64,000 bases of DNA from Phytohabitans houttuyneae (GTDB taxonomy: Bacteria; Actinomycetota; Actinomycetes; Mycobacteriales; Micromonosporaceae). Numbering within the stretch: position 1 is the first letter of the stretch; every line of letters starts with the position of its first letter. The translations under genes and the position numbers were made by a program. Location of the stretch: the NCBI RefSeq assembly GCF_011764425.1, contig NZ_BLPF01000003.1, positions 1-64,000 of the forward strand, given 5' to 3'. The notes below the pieces were generated by a model that did no database searches, was not told where the DNA came from, and was given only the letters and a program-made list of their open reading frames with translations. Of the stretch, positions 9,405 to 18,075 are shown piece by piece.

Positions 9405-10408
9405 GGCGCTCCCGCGCGAGCGCCTTCGCCGCGGCGTGCGGGCTGCCCCCGGCGCGCAGGATCCGGGTGACCGTCGCGCCGATGCCGCGCACCTCCGCGA
9501 GCGCCGCCTCCGGCGAGAGGCCGCGCAGCTCCACGCCCGTCCCGTAGATCACGCCGCCCGCGCTCACCACCGGGTCGGGCAGCCAGAGCACGCCCGCTCG
9601 TGCAGCATGGCGGCGACGTGCTCGCCGGTGAGCTGGTTGTTGGCCGGCCCCGCGACGGCGGCGCAGCGCAGGAGCGGTACCACGTCGGGGCTCAGCAGCC
9701 CGCCCAGCGCGGCCGGCACGAGAAGGTCGCCCGGCGCGGTGGCCGCCTCGTCCGGTGCGACCCAGGTCGCGCCCACCGCGTCCGCCAGCGCGCGGCGGCC
9801 GGGGTCGACGTCGGTCACGGTGAGCGTGGCGCCGGCGGAGCTGAGCGCCTTGGCCAGGTGGGTGCCGACGTTGCCGAGCCCGATCAGCGTGACGCGCAGC
9901 CCGGCCACGTCCGCGCTGCCGAACCGGTGCGCGCACAGCGCGCCGATCGCGGCGAGGACACCCTCGGCTGTCGGGCCGGAGGAGTCGCCGCTGCCGCCGT
10001 GCTCGGCCGGGCGGCAGAATGCCCACCGCGTCCGCTCGCCGACCGTGACCATGTCGGCCGGTCCGGTGCCGACGTCAGGCCCCGTGCCGTACCGCCCGCC
10101 GAGCGACTCGACCGCGTCGCCCACGTCGAGCAGCACCTCCCGCCGCCGTGCGGGGACAGCGGCGCCGCGGTGGGCAGGGCCACGACGGTCTTGCCGCCGC
10201 CGTGGGGGAGGCCGGCGACGGCCGTCTTGTACGTCATCGCCTCCGCCAGCCGCAGCACGTCGGCCACCCCGTCGCGCCAGTCGGCGTAGTGCTTGAGCCG
10301 GCACCCGCCGACCGCCATGCCGCGCGTGGTCGAGTGCACGGCGATGGCGACCGGCAGTCCGCTGCGTTGTCCCTTGTGGATGGTGAGCTGCTCGTGCTCG
10401 AACGTCAT
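9391..10408 (-). CDS. Leu/Val/Phe dehydrogenase (Glu/Leu/Phe/Val dehydrogenase family), two frameshifts
   Basis: Three frames together encode one enzyme of about 339 residues. The N-terminal frame shows GGCRLKHYADW and the substrate/catalytic Lys region MTYKTAVAGLPHGGGK. After a shift in the GGGG run at 10152-10155 the middle frame holds the NAD-binding VTLIGLGNVGTHLAKAL and LLSPDVVPLL. After a second shift in CCC at 9593-9595 the last frame gives VLWLPDPVVSAGGVI and the C-terminus. Such enzymes oxidatively deaminate branched-chain amino acids and can feed precursors for fatty acids or polyketides. ATG 10408 is preferred over GTG 10426. Both shifts need one added base. Confidence 0.8.
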
Positions 10409-10553
10409 GCCGGTGACGCTAGGCACGCGCTCCTACGCCGGCCAGCGGTTCCGAACCAAATCCGGACAAGTGTCGGCATCATGCCGCAGTGCCGAACGTC
10501 GTTCGGCGTCCAGCCCTTGCCGGGTTGAGATTGACGTATGTAAGAATATCGAA

Positions 10554-11310
10554 ATGATGACGAGGTTGGCGGCCGCCGCGGCCGGTGTACTCCTCCTGTT
10601 CGCCGCTCCGGCCGCCGCGCCCGCCCACTCCCGCGGTGGGTGCACGGACCGCTTCCTGTTCTGCGAGGATTTCGAACGGCTGCCGCTCGGCGGCGCCGCC
10701 AGCCTCAAGTGGGCATAGACACCAAACACGGCACCCTGACCGTCGAGCGCCACCGCGGCGACCGCGTCCTGCACGTGCACACCGAGGGCAACGGCCGCGC
10801 CTTCCTCAAGGTCGACGACTTCGCCGCGCCGGGCAACAGCTTCTTCGGCCGCGTGCGGCTGCGGGTGGCCGCGTTTCCGACCGCGCCGGACTGGGCGCAC
10901 TACACGCTGGTCGAGGCGACCGGCCAGGGCGCGGAGATCGTGCGCCCGCTCGGCGGCCAGTACGTGCCCACGCTCGATCGCGCCCTGTGGGGCGTCGGCG
11001 CCGACGGCGGCCCCACCGGCGACTGGACCAACTGGCGCGAGTCCGCACCGTCGGTGGCGGGCCGCTGGCAGTGCGTCGAGTGGCGCGCGGACGCGACCGA
11101 CAACCGCATCGACGTGTGGATCGACGGCGCGCACCAGCCCGACCTCACGGTCACGACGACGGAGCACGGCGGCAACCCGGTGGACTTCGTGTTCCCCGCT
11201 TCGACACCGTGAAGATCGGGTGGCAGCTCTACCAGGGCAACCCCACGCCGCCGGCGTACGACGTGCTGCTGGACGACATCGCCCTGTCCACCACGCGCGT
11301 CGGCTGCTGA
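10554..11310 (+). CDS. Secreted Cip1-like/polysaccharide-lyase-like protein, two frameshifts
   Basis: A clear signal peptide (MMTRLAAAAAGVLLLFAAPAAA) precedes CTDRFLFCEDFERLPLG. One base is missing in the GGG run at 10711-10713 and another in CCCC at 11194-11197; repairing both gives about 252 residues containing WGIDTKHGTLTVER, DWAHYTLVEATG and FDTVKIGWQLYQG. The beta-sandwich-like, Trp-rich sequence resembles actinobacterial homologues of fungal Cip1, a secreted cellulose-induced protein related to polysaccharide lyases. That assignment is from memory of the family and tentative. Nearby LPMO and other exported proteins support a role in polymer breakdown. Confidence 0.5.
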
Positions 11311-11323
11311 CGTTTCGCGTCAA

Positions 11324-11398
11324 GATCCCAGCAGAATCCCTGTTTTCGCTGCCTCAGCTGCCGTGCGAGGCAGCAAAAACGGGGATTCTGTGTGGATC
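11324..11398. terminator. Large bidirectional terminator-like inverted repeat
   Basis: Arms at 11332-11355 and 11367-11390 are complementary over 24 positions with only one G-T pair and one mismatch. An outer GATCC/GGATC pair extends the structure to about 11324-11398. Each arm carries a T-rich or A-rich tract, and the repeat lies between two convergent genes, as expected for a shared terminator. Confidence 0.75.
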
Positions 11399-11412
11399 AT
11401 GAGAGCGGAGGG

Positions 11413-12084
11413 CTACAGGGGGATCTGGCGCATCCGGCCGATCTCGGCCTGCTGCTCGGCGGCGATGCCGGTGGCGATCTCGTTGACGCGCTCGTCGCGG
11501 CCGTAGCTCACCACGTCCGTGGCCATCGCGATCGCGCCCTCGTGGTGGGCGACCATCATGTCCACGAACATCTTGTCGAACGCGTCGCCCTTCAAGCTGG
11601 CCAGCGCCTTCATGGCGTCGGGCGGCTGCATCCCCTTCATGCCGGCGTGGCTGTGGCCGTCCTCGGTCTCGCTGAGGTTGCGCGCCTTCAGCCACGCCTG
11701 GAAGACGGCGATCTCCGGCTTCTGCGCCGCGGTGATGCGGGAGGCGACGGAGCGGATCTGCGCGTGCCCGGCCCGGTCGCCGGCGAGGGCGGCCATCTCC
11801 AGGGCCTGCGCGTGGTGCGGGATCATCATCCGCATGAAGAAGGTGTCGGCGGCGTTGTAGAGGGTGCCGTCGGGCGCGGGCAGCTGGTCGGAGGGGATCA
11901 CCGACGCGCTCTCGCCGGGACGTCCGGGCACGATTACGGGTACCGGCGACGTGGTCGGGCTCGGTGACGCGCTCGCCGCGGGCGTGTCGTCGTCCGGGCC
12001 GGCGGCGCGCACCCCGAGGGCCACCGCGACGCCGGCCACCGCCACGACCAGGGCGGCGACGATCGCGTACGCGCGACGGCTCAT
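11413..12084 (-). CDS. DUF305 exported protein
   Basis: 223 residues starting at ATG 12084. An N-terminal membrane anchor or signal (AYAIVAALVVAVAGVAVALG) is followed by a Ser/Pro/Thr linker. Two DUF305 halves follow, each with the family's histidine signature: FMRMMIPHHAQALEMA and FVDMMVAHHEGAIAMA. DUF305 proteins are ferritin-like, often periplasmic or cell-surface, and have been linked to metal (copper) handling. The Met/His richness here (HSHAGMKGM) fits metal binding. A copper role would suit the copper enzyme (LPMO) encoded 1.8 kb away, but this is inference. Confidence 0.85.
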   Translation of the reverse strand: MSRRAYAIVAALVVAVAGVAVALGVRAAGPDDDTPAASASPSPTTSPVPVIVPGRPGESASVIPSDQLPAPDGTLYNAADTFFMRMMIPHHAQALEMAALAGDRAGHAQIRSVASRITAAQKPEIAVFQAWLKARNLSETEDGHSHAGMKGMQPPDAMKALASLKGDAFDKMFVDMMVAHHEGAIAMATDVVSYGRDERVNEIATGIAAEQQAEIGRMRQIPL

Positions 12085-12247
12085 CTGCTCATCCTTCCCC
12101 GAAACACCTGCCACCAGGTGCCGGCGATCGTATATCGCCACTGTGCCTGTCCAAGTGACTGGTGTCACATCGACCGTTACGATGCCTCGGTAAGGTGTGC
12201 ACCAACCTGGCGCCCTTTCGCCGAGGAAAGGGCCTGAAAGACGGGGT

Positions 12248-13672
12248 ATGTCCATGTTCAGATCCGCCCCACAAGGGTTGCGGCGGCTCAGTGCCGTCGC
12301 GGCGGCCGCGTTCGCCCTCACGCTGGCCGTCGCGGCCTCCGCTTCCCCGACGAGTGCCCAGTCGCCGTCCACAAACGAGATTCCCGGCGTCGACGAGATC
12401 GTCAGCAGCAACAACATCCGCCTGGTGACGAACGTGCCGCTGAGCGGCCCGCTCGCCACGGGCATCAACTCCGACATCGCGTTCCAGGGCAAGTACGCGT
12501 TCGCCGGAAACTTCAACGGCTTCGCCGTCTTCGACATCAGCCGGCCGGCCTCGCCGAGGCTCGTCAGCCAGGTCGCCTGCATCGGCGGGCAGGGTGACGT
12601 CTCCGTCTACGGCAACCTGCTCTTCATGTCGGTCGACTCGTCGCGCAGCGACGACTCCTGCAGCAGCACGGCGCAGTCTGCGACGATCAAGGAGTCGTGG
12701 GAGGGCGTCCGGATCTTCGACATCAGCGACGTCCGCAACCCGCGGTACGTGAAGGCCGTCGAGACCAACTGCGGTTCGCACACCCACACCGTGGTGCCGG
12801 GCAAGGACCGCAAGTCGGTCTACCTCTACGTCTCGTCGTACTTCCCGGCGGCCACGCTGCCGGACTGCCAGCCGCCGCACGACCTCATCTCGATCATCAA
12901 GGTGCCGACGCGGAAGCCGGCCGACGCCGCCGTCGTGGCGACGCCGAACCTCTTCCCGGGCAACACCGGCAACCCGCCGGGCACGCCCAGCACCGAGACG
13001 ACCGGTTGCCACGACATCACCGCGTACCCGCAGAAGGACATCGCCGCGGGTGCGTGCATGGGTGACGGCATCCTGCTGGACATCAGCAAGCCGGAGGCGC
13101 CCTCGGTGATCACGCGGGTGCGGGACACGGAAAACTTCGCGTTCTGGCACTCGGCCACGTTCAACAACGCCGGTACCAAGGTCATCTTCACCGATGAGCT
13201 GGGTGGCGGCGTCGCCGCGGAGTGCCTGGACAGCGTCGGCCCGACCAAGGGCGCGGACGCGATCTACGACATCCAGGGCTGGGGCAAGCACCGCCGGCTC
13301 CAGTTCAAGAGCTACTTCAAGATCCCCCGGGTCAACGCCGCGACCGAAAACTGCGTGGCGCACAACGGCTCGCTGATCCCGGTTCCCGGCCGCGACGTCA
13401 TGGTGCAGGCCTGGTACCAGGGCGGCATCTCCGTCTGGGACTTCACCAACTCGTCCCGGCCGAAGGAGATCGCGTACTGGGAGCGGGGCCCGCTTTCCGA
13501 GACGGAACTGCTCCTGGGCGGCTCCTGGTCGGCGTACTACTACAACGGCTACATCTACTCGAACGACATCGTGAAGGGTCTCGACGTCCTGCAGGTGCGG
13601 GACTGGCGGCTCTTCGGCGCTGAGTTCAACCGGTTCCACCAGCTCAACGCGCAGAGCCAGACGCGCTACTGA
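12248..13672 (+). CDS. Secreted LVIVD-repeat (beta-propeller-like) protein
   Basis: 474 residues with a signal peptide ending near ASASPTSAQ. The body repeats a motif of the LVIVD type: VFDISRPASPRLVSQVA, IFDISDVRNPRYVKAVE, DISKPEAPSVITRVR and VWDFTNSSRPKEIAYWE. The family consists of exported proteins of unknown function thought to form beta-propellers. Histidine clusters (SHTHTV, FWHSATF) are conserved-looking. ATG 12248 is used; ATG 12254 is possible. The gene is followed by a strong terminator and divergent from the DUF305 gene. Confidence 0.8.
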   Translation: MSMFRSAPQGLRRLSAVAAAAFALTLAVAASASPTSAQSPSTNEIPGVDEIVSSNNIRLVTNVPLSGPLATGINSDIAFQGKYAFAGNFNGFAVFDISRPASPRLVSQVACIGGQGDVSVYGNLLFMSVDSSRSDDSCSSTAQSATIKESWEGVRIFDISDVRNPRYVKAVETNCGSHTHTVVPGKDRKSVYLYVSSYFPAATLPDCQPPHDLISIIKVPTRKPADAAVVATPNLFPGNTGNPPGTPSTETTGCHDITAYPQKDIAAGACMGDGILLDISKPEAPSVITRVRDTENFAFWHSATFNNAGTKVIFTDELGGGVAAECLDSVGPTKGADAIYDIQGWGKHRRLQFKSYFKIPRVNAATENCVAHNGSLIPVPGRDVMVQAWYQGGISVWDFTNSSRPKEIAYWERGPLSETELLLGGSWSAYYYNGYIYSNDIVKGLDVLQVRDWRLFGAEFNRFHQLNAQSQTRY

Positions 13673-13687
13673 GCCCAGTACCGGCGG

Positions 13688-13724
13688 ACGGGCCCGACCT
13701 CTGCGGAGGTCGGGCCCGTTTGTT
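13688..13724 (+). terminator. Rho-independent terminator after LVIVD-repeat gene
   Basis: A perfect 14-bp stem (13688-13701 with 13706-13719), tetraloop TGCG, followed by TTGTT. It lies 16 bp downstream of the stop codon. Confidence 0.9.
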
Positions 13725-13898
13725 CAGCGACGCATTTGCATGATTGAATAATTTTTCGCGAGTGGCCTTTCTCGACCGCGAAGGCGCGCCGGGCTCGGGT
13801 GTGAACGGGCGGCACCCCCGGTGGGCGCCCTCGCCTGTCCGGGCGTCCCCAGGAGTATTTCTGGACGACCTTTGCACATCAGGACGAAAGGCAACGAC

Positions 13899-14978
13899 GT
13901 GAAAGCCAGACGCAGGTTGGCGGTGCTCGCCGCCGCCGCGCTGCTCGGCAGCGGGGTTCCGCTGCTCTTGAAGCCGAGCCCGGTGGAGGCGCACGGCGCG
14001 TTCGTGTCGCCGGCCACCCGCACGTACGCGTGCTATGTGGACGGCCGCGCCAACGGTGGCGGCGACCTCAACCCCACCAACCCGGCCTGCGTGGCCGCCG
14101 TGGCCGCGGGTGGCAAGCAGCCGCTGTGGGACTTCTTCGGGCTCCTGCAGAGCAACGCCGCGGGCCAGCACCGCACGATCATCCCGGACGGCCAGCTCTG
14201 CGGCGGCGGCACCACCAAGTACGCCGCCTACAACGCGGCCCGCACCGACTGGCCCACCACCCAGGTGCAGTCCGGCGGCACGATGCAGTTCCGCTACAAC
14301 GCGTGGGCGCCGCACCCGGGCACGTGGTACCAGTACATCACCCGGGACGGCTACGACCCGACCCAGCCGCTGAAGTGGTCGGACCTCGAGGCGACGCCGT
14401 TCGACCAGGTGACCAACCCGCCGACCCAGGGCGGACCGTCCGGTTCGGAGTACTACTGGGACGCCCGCCTGCCGTCGAAGCAGGGCCGCCACATCATCTA
14501 CTCGATCTGGCAGCGCTCGGACAGCCCGGAGGCGTTCTACAACTGCGTCGACGTGAACTTCGGCGGTACCAACCCGACCTCCCCGCCGCCCACGTCCCCG
14601 CCGCCCACGTCCGCGCCGCCCACCTCGGCGCCGCCGACCAGCCCGCCGCCGAGCACCAGCGGCCCGGCGACGTGCACCGCGACCGTGCGGACCAGCAGCC
14701 AGTGGTCCGGCGGCTTCCAGGGTGAGGTGACGGTGCGAAACAACAGCACCGCGGCGGTCAACCCGTGGACGGCGACGTGGACGATGCCGGCCGGCGCGAC
14801 CATCAACAGCGGCTGGAACGCGACGGTCACGCAGAGCGGTACGACCGTCACGGCCACGCCGCCGTCGTGGGGCGGTACCAGCCTCGCGGCCGGGGCGAGC
14901 GTGACGATCGGGTTCGTCAGCAGCGGGACGCCCGGCCCCACCGGGGTACGCCTGAACAACGCGGCCTGCGGCGCGTGA
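13899..14978 (+). CDS. Lytic polysaccharide monooxygenase (AA10) with C-terminal CBM2
   Basis: 359 residues from GTG 13899 (VKARRRLAVLAAAALLGSG). The signal peptide ends PVEA, so the mature protein starts with His in HGAFVSPATRTYACYVDG, the N-terminal half of the copper histidine brace; the second brace His is probably in NAWAPHPGTWYQY. The catalytic domain runs to about residue 225, then a Pro/Thr/Ser linker, then a carbohydrate-binding module family 2 with TCTATVRTSSQWSGGFQGEV and a closing Cys. These enzymes oxidatively cleave cellulose or chitin outside the cell. CBM2 suggests a crystalline polysaccharide target. Confidence 0.95.
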   Translation: MKARRRLAVLAAAALLGSGVPLLLKPSPVEAHGAFVSPATRTYACYVDGRANGGGDLNPTNPACVAAVAAGGKQPLWDFFGLLQSNAAGQHRTIIPDGQLCGGGTTKYAAYNAARTDWPTTQVQSGGTMQFRYNAWAPHPGTWYQYITRDGYDPTQPLKWSDLEATPFDQVTNPPTQGGPSGSEYYWDARLPSKQGRHIIYSIWQRSDSPEAFYNCVDVNFGGTNPTSPPPTSPPPTSAPPTSAPPTSPPPSTSGPATCTATVRTSSQWSGGFQGEVTVRNNSTAAVNPWTATWTMPAGATINSGWNATVTQSGTTVTATPPSWGGTSLAAGASVTIGFVSSGTPGPTGVRLNNAACGA

Positions 14979-14990
14979 CGACCGCCTGAG

Positions 14991-15024
14991 GAGCGGGCCC
15001 ACCACGGGGCCCGCTCTTTTTCTT
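14991..15024 (+). terminator. Rho-independent terminator after LPMO gene
   Basis: A 10-bp perfect stem (14991-15000 with 15007-15016), six-base loop, then TTTTTCTT. It starts 12 bp after the LPMO stop. Confidence 0.9.
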
Positions 15025-15095
15025 GACCGCGGGCGCAACCCGGCCGTGACCCTCGACCGTCATCGTGGTGAGGGTTGTCGGGAGGAGTGCACTGG

Positions 15096-15626
15096 ATGCG
15101 GGCGGACGGCACGTCCGAGTACGTCGAGTACGTGTCGGCGCGGCTGGCCCGGTGGCACCGCGCCGCCTACCTGCTGTGCGGCGACGAGCACCGCGCCGAC
15201 GACCTGGTGCAGACCACGGTCACCCGGCTGTACGTGCACTGGGAACGTGCGCGGAGCGCCGACAACCTCGACGGGTACGTGCACCGGATGCTGGTCCGGG
15301 CGTACATCGACGAGAAGCGGCTGGCCTGGTCGAAGGTGTGGCTGATGTCCGCGACCCCCGAGCGCGGGGCGTCAAGTGACAGCGGCGTCGAGGAGCGCGA
15401 CCTTGTGGTGCGGGCGCTCGCCGACCTGCCGAAGGGCCAGCGGACGGTCCTTGTCATGCGCTTCCTGCTCGACATGCCGGTGGAGGGCGTGGCCGCGGCG
15501 ATGCGGTGCTCCACCGGAAACGTGAAGGCACAGACCGCGCGCGGCCTCGCGACGCTGCGCGCACGCCTCGGCGAGGCGCCGCTCGCCGGGGTGGGCACGG
15601 GCAAGGGTGGGGGATTCAGCGAGTGA
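15096..15626 (+). CDS. ECF RNA polymerase sigma factor, SigE family
   Basis: 176 residues from ATG 15096, with GGAGGA at 15081-15086. Region 2 is visible as RAAYLLCGDEHRADDLVQTTVTRLY, and region 4 as LPKGQRTVLVMRFLLDMPVEGVAAAMRCS with the recognition helix TGNVKAQTARGLATLR. This is the actinobacterial SigE (SigE70) group. It overlaps the downstream membrane protein gene (GTGA), the usual arrangement for a sigma factor with its membrane partner. Confidence 0.9.
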   Translation: MRADGTSEYVEYVSARLARWHRAAYLLCGDEHRADDLVQTTVTRLYVHWERARSADNLDGYVHRMLVRAYIDEKRLAWSKVWLMSATPERGASSDSGVEERDLVVRALADLPKGQRTVLVMRFLLDMPVEGVAAAMRCSTGNVKAQTARGLATLRARLGEAPLAGVGTGKGGGFSE

Positions 15627-16954
15627 CCGAAGAGTTCGAGGAGCGGGCGGACGACGTTCGCGTGCTGCTGGAGAGCGCTCAGGTGCCGCCGGCCCACGCG
15701 GACCTGGCCCGCGCGATCACGGCGGGGACCGTGGTGCGGCGCCGCCGGCGTTACGCCGCCGTCGCCGCGGCCACCCTCTTCGCCCTCGCCGGTACCGCCG
15801 TGGTGGGGCAGGCACTCGACCGCACCGGCGGCGGCGACCAGCTGGACGTGCCGATCGGCGAGACGGTCACCTCGACACCCGCCCCGTTCAGCGCGTGCAC
15901 CGTGTCGGCGCTGGCGGCGCCCGCCGGCAAGGGCTACCTGTCCGGGCAGGTGGTCGCCGACCCCACCGGCCGGTACGCGGCGGCCAGCGTCGTGCAGTCC
16001 GACGGCAGCATGCGCGTCGTGCGCTGGACCGACGGCGAACCCGAGGTGCTGCCCGCCGTCGGCAGCCCCGCCCAGCCGCGCGCCGTCAACTCCGCCGGAG
16101 TCGTGGTCGGCACCTCCTCCACCGACGACGGCGGTCCGCTGGCCTGGATCTACCAGGACGGCCGCGTCACCAAGCTGAGCGGCGTGCCCGGCTACGAGTG
16201 GTGGGTGCCGCTGTCCATCGACGAGGACGGCGAGGTGACCGGCGAGGCGTGGCGCGGGGTGCGTTTTGCGGTGGTGGCCTGGTCGCTGGCCGCGCCCCGC
16301 GACGACCCGAAGCTGCTCACCCGTCCCAACGACGTGCGCGGCTCCGGCGTCGGCGGCGGCCGCACGGTGGTCGGCACGCGCGGTGAGGGCGCCGCGCCGT
16401 ACGCCTGGCACGTCGACGGCACGGGCCGCTCGCTCCAGCTTCCGCCGGGCGCCACCGCCGGCCAGGCGCTGGCGGTCCGCGGCGACTGGGCCGCTGGCTG
16501 GGTCGCGCTGCACCCCGACGAGACCACCCCGCCCGAGGACCGGCCGGTCGCCCCGCGCGCGCAGGGCACCGAGCAGGACCAGCGCCTGTTCGACCTGCTG
16601 GGCAAGGCCGCCGCCGGCGGCAAGCTGGTCACCGCGCCGGCCCGCTGGGACCTGCGTACCGGCGAGGTCACCCACTGGCCGGAACGGGCGATGCCGGCGA
16701 CCGCGGTCAACGCCACCGGCTGGACGGCGGTGCCCGGCGACGGCGGCCCGACGGTCATCAGCCCGGAGGGCAGGGCGACGACGCTGCCCGGCCCGGCCGA
16801 CGGCTACCCGACGACGCTGAGCGACGACAACCGCCGCCTGTACGGCGAACGCGTCACCCTGGAGGGCGTGAGCGACCCGGCGATCGAAGCCCTGACGGCG
16901 AAGGAGCGCGCCCTGAAGGGCAGCGTGACCGAGCTTCTGATGTGGAACTGCTGA
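15623..16954 (+). CDS. Membrane-anchored sigma-factor partner with extracytoplasmic propeller-like repeats
   Basis: 443 residues. A cytoplasmic N-terminus (VTEEFEERADDVRVLLESAQV) is followed by one transmembrane helix (AAVAAATLFALAGTAVVGQAL). A large extracytoplasmic domain follows with repeated units of the type VVRWTDGEPEVLP...AVNSAGVVVGTS, LAWIYQDGRVTKLSG...IDEDGEVTG and AWHVDGTGRSLQLP, resembling HAF-type propeller repeats. No ZAS anti-sigma motif (HxxxCxxC) is seen. Position and topology suggest a regulator or sensor for the sigma factor with which it overlaps. Confidence 0.65.
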   Translation: MTEEFEERADDVRVLLESAQVPPAHADLARAITAGTVVRRRRRYAAVAAATLFALAGTAVVGQALDRTGGGDQLDVPIGETVTSTPAPFSACTVSALAAPAGKGYLSGQVVADPTGRYAAASVVQSDGSMRVVRWTDGEPEVLPAVGSPAQPRAVNSAGVVVGTSSTDDGGPLAWIYQDGRVTKLSGVPGYEWWVPLSIDEDGEVTGEAWRGVRFAVVAWSLAAPRDDPKLLTRPNDVRGSGVGGGRTVVGTRGEGAAPYAWHVDGTGRSLQLPPGATAGQALAVRGDWAAGWVALHPDETTPPEDRPVAPRAQGTEQDQRLFDLLGKAAAGGKLVTAPARWDLRTGEVTHWPERAMPATAVNATGWTAVPGDGGPTVISPEGRATTLPGPADGYPTTLSDDNRRLYGERVTLEGVSDPAIEALTAKERALKGSVTELLMWNC

Positions 16955-16967
16955 CCGCGGGCGCGGA

Positions 16968-17282
16968 TCAGAGCTCGAAGAGGCTCCGTAGCGCGTCGTC
17001 CACGCGGGAGAGGCTCGCGCCGGTGATCATGCCTAGGCGCTCGGCGCCGGAGGTGACCGGGAGGCGGCGCATGCGGTTGACCACGACCACGCCCGAGACG
17101 GGGTCGGTCTCCGACAGCGGCACCGCGAACGGCGGGAGGTCCGTCGTGCCGCGCTGCCGCACGACCGGTGCGCAGTACGGCGCGGCGTTGGGACGCTCGT
17201 TGTGCGCGTCACCGGAAAGCACAACCACCCTGTACCGCAGGTCGGTGCGGTCACCGATGGTCCACACCTCGCCGCGGTTCAC
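16968..17282 (-). CDS. MazF/PemK-family endoribonuclease toxin-like protein, no partner visible
   Basis: 104 residues from a GTG at 17282: VNRGEVWTIGDRTDLRYRVVVLSGD. RGEVW and YRVVVLSGD correspond to the MazF beta-barrel core, and VVVVNRMRRLPV with GMITGASLSRVDDALRSLFEL to the C-terminal part. MazF toxins cut mRNA at short sequences. No antitoxin-like gene lies immediately upstream: 17283-17312 is only a gap before the GntR stop. It could be a solitary or housekeeping homologue. Confidence 0.75.
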   Translation of the reverse strand: MNRGEVWTIGDRTDLRYRVVVLSGDAHNERPNAAPYCAPVVRQRGTTDLPPFAVPLSETDPVSGVVVVNRMRRLPVTSGAERLGMITGASLSRVDDALRSLFEL

Positions 17283-17312
17283 GGGCCCGATGCTACGCCC
17301 GCACCGGGTGCG

Positions 17313-18023
17313 CTAGCGGCGCGGGACTCGCGAGATCCGCTCGCGGATGTCGTTGAAGTGGTCGGCCACCGCGGCGGTCAGCACCTGCGCGTCGCCGTCC
17401 CGCAGCGCGTTGAGGATGTTGCGGTGCGCGGCGGCGGCGACCTGCGGGGTTTCGACGGTGCGGGGCAGCTCGGCATTGACCTTGTCGAACACGCTCCAGA
17501 ACACGCGCAGCAGGTCGCTGATCAGCTCGTTGCGCAGCGGCGCGTACAGCGTCTTGTGGAACAGCCAGTCGGCCTCGGGGGAGTAGCGCCCCTCCGCGGC
17601 CTCGCGCTCCATCGTGGCGACCGCGCTCTCCAGCGTGTCCAGGTCGGCGGTGTCGACCATGGCGAGCACCTGGCGCACCAGCCCGGTCTCCAGCACCTCG
17701 CGGATCTGCACGAGGTCGCCGATGTCGCGCAGGTCGCCGCGGAGCGAGAGGTGTGAGTGGAACGTGAGGCCGGCCTCGAGCGGCGAGAACGAGGGCGTCC
17801 CCACGTACGTGCCGAGGCCGTGGCGGATGTCGACGATGCCGAGCGCCTGCAGCGCCTTGATCGCCTCGCGCAGTGGGTGGCGGCTGACCGAGAGCTCGGC
17901 CATCAGCTCGGTCTCGGTCGGCAGCAGGGAGCCAGGGGCCAGGCCACGCCGCACGATCAACTCCTTGATCGCCTCCTGCAGCGCGCGCTGATTTTCGCTG
18001 GCTCCCCGCCGCGGCTGGGTCAT
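17313..18023 (-). CDS. GntR/FadR-family transcriptional regulator (FCD domain)
   Basis: 236 residues. The N-terminal winged helix is PGSLLPTETELMAELSVSRHPLREAIKALQALG plus the wing VDIRHGLGTYV. The C-terminal FCD ligand domain contains DIGDLVQIREVLETGLVRQ and the metal-ligand-like positions DWLFHKTLY and AAAHRNILNAL. The gene lies downstream of the sialidase gene on the same strand. Both upstream regions carry the same 13-base sequence with a GGACGTCC palindrome, so it probably represses itself and the sialidase in response to a sugar-derived ligand. Confidence 0.9.
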   Translation of the reverse strand: MTQPRRGASENQRALQEAIKELIVRRGLAPGSLLPTETELMAELSVSRHPLREAIKALQALGIVDIRHGLGTYVGTPSFSPLEAGLTFHSHLSLRGDLRDIGDLVQIREVLETGLVRQVLAMVDTADLDTLESAVATMEREAAEGRYSPEADWLFHKTLYAPLRNELISDLLRVFWSVFDKVNAELPRTVETPQVAAAAHRNILNALRDGDAQVLTAAVADHFNDIRERISRVPRR

Positions 18024-18052
18024 TCGTGCTCCGTCTGTCAGCTGTCAGTCAG

Positions 18053-18068
18053 GTCATAGGACGTCCGA
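18053..18068. promoter_or_regulatory. Candidate GntR operator upstream of the regulator gene
   Basis: Contains CATAGGACGTCCG at 18055-18067, with the perfect 8-bp palindrome GGACGTCC. The same 13 bases occur upstream of the sialidase gene. It lies 32 bp upstream of the regulator start. Confidence 0.55.
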
Positions 18069-18075
18069 GGTTACC

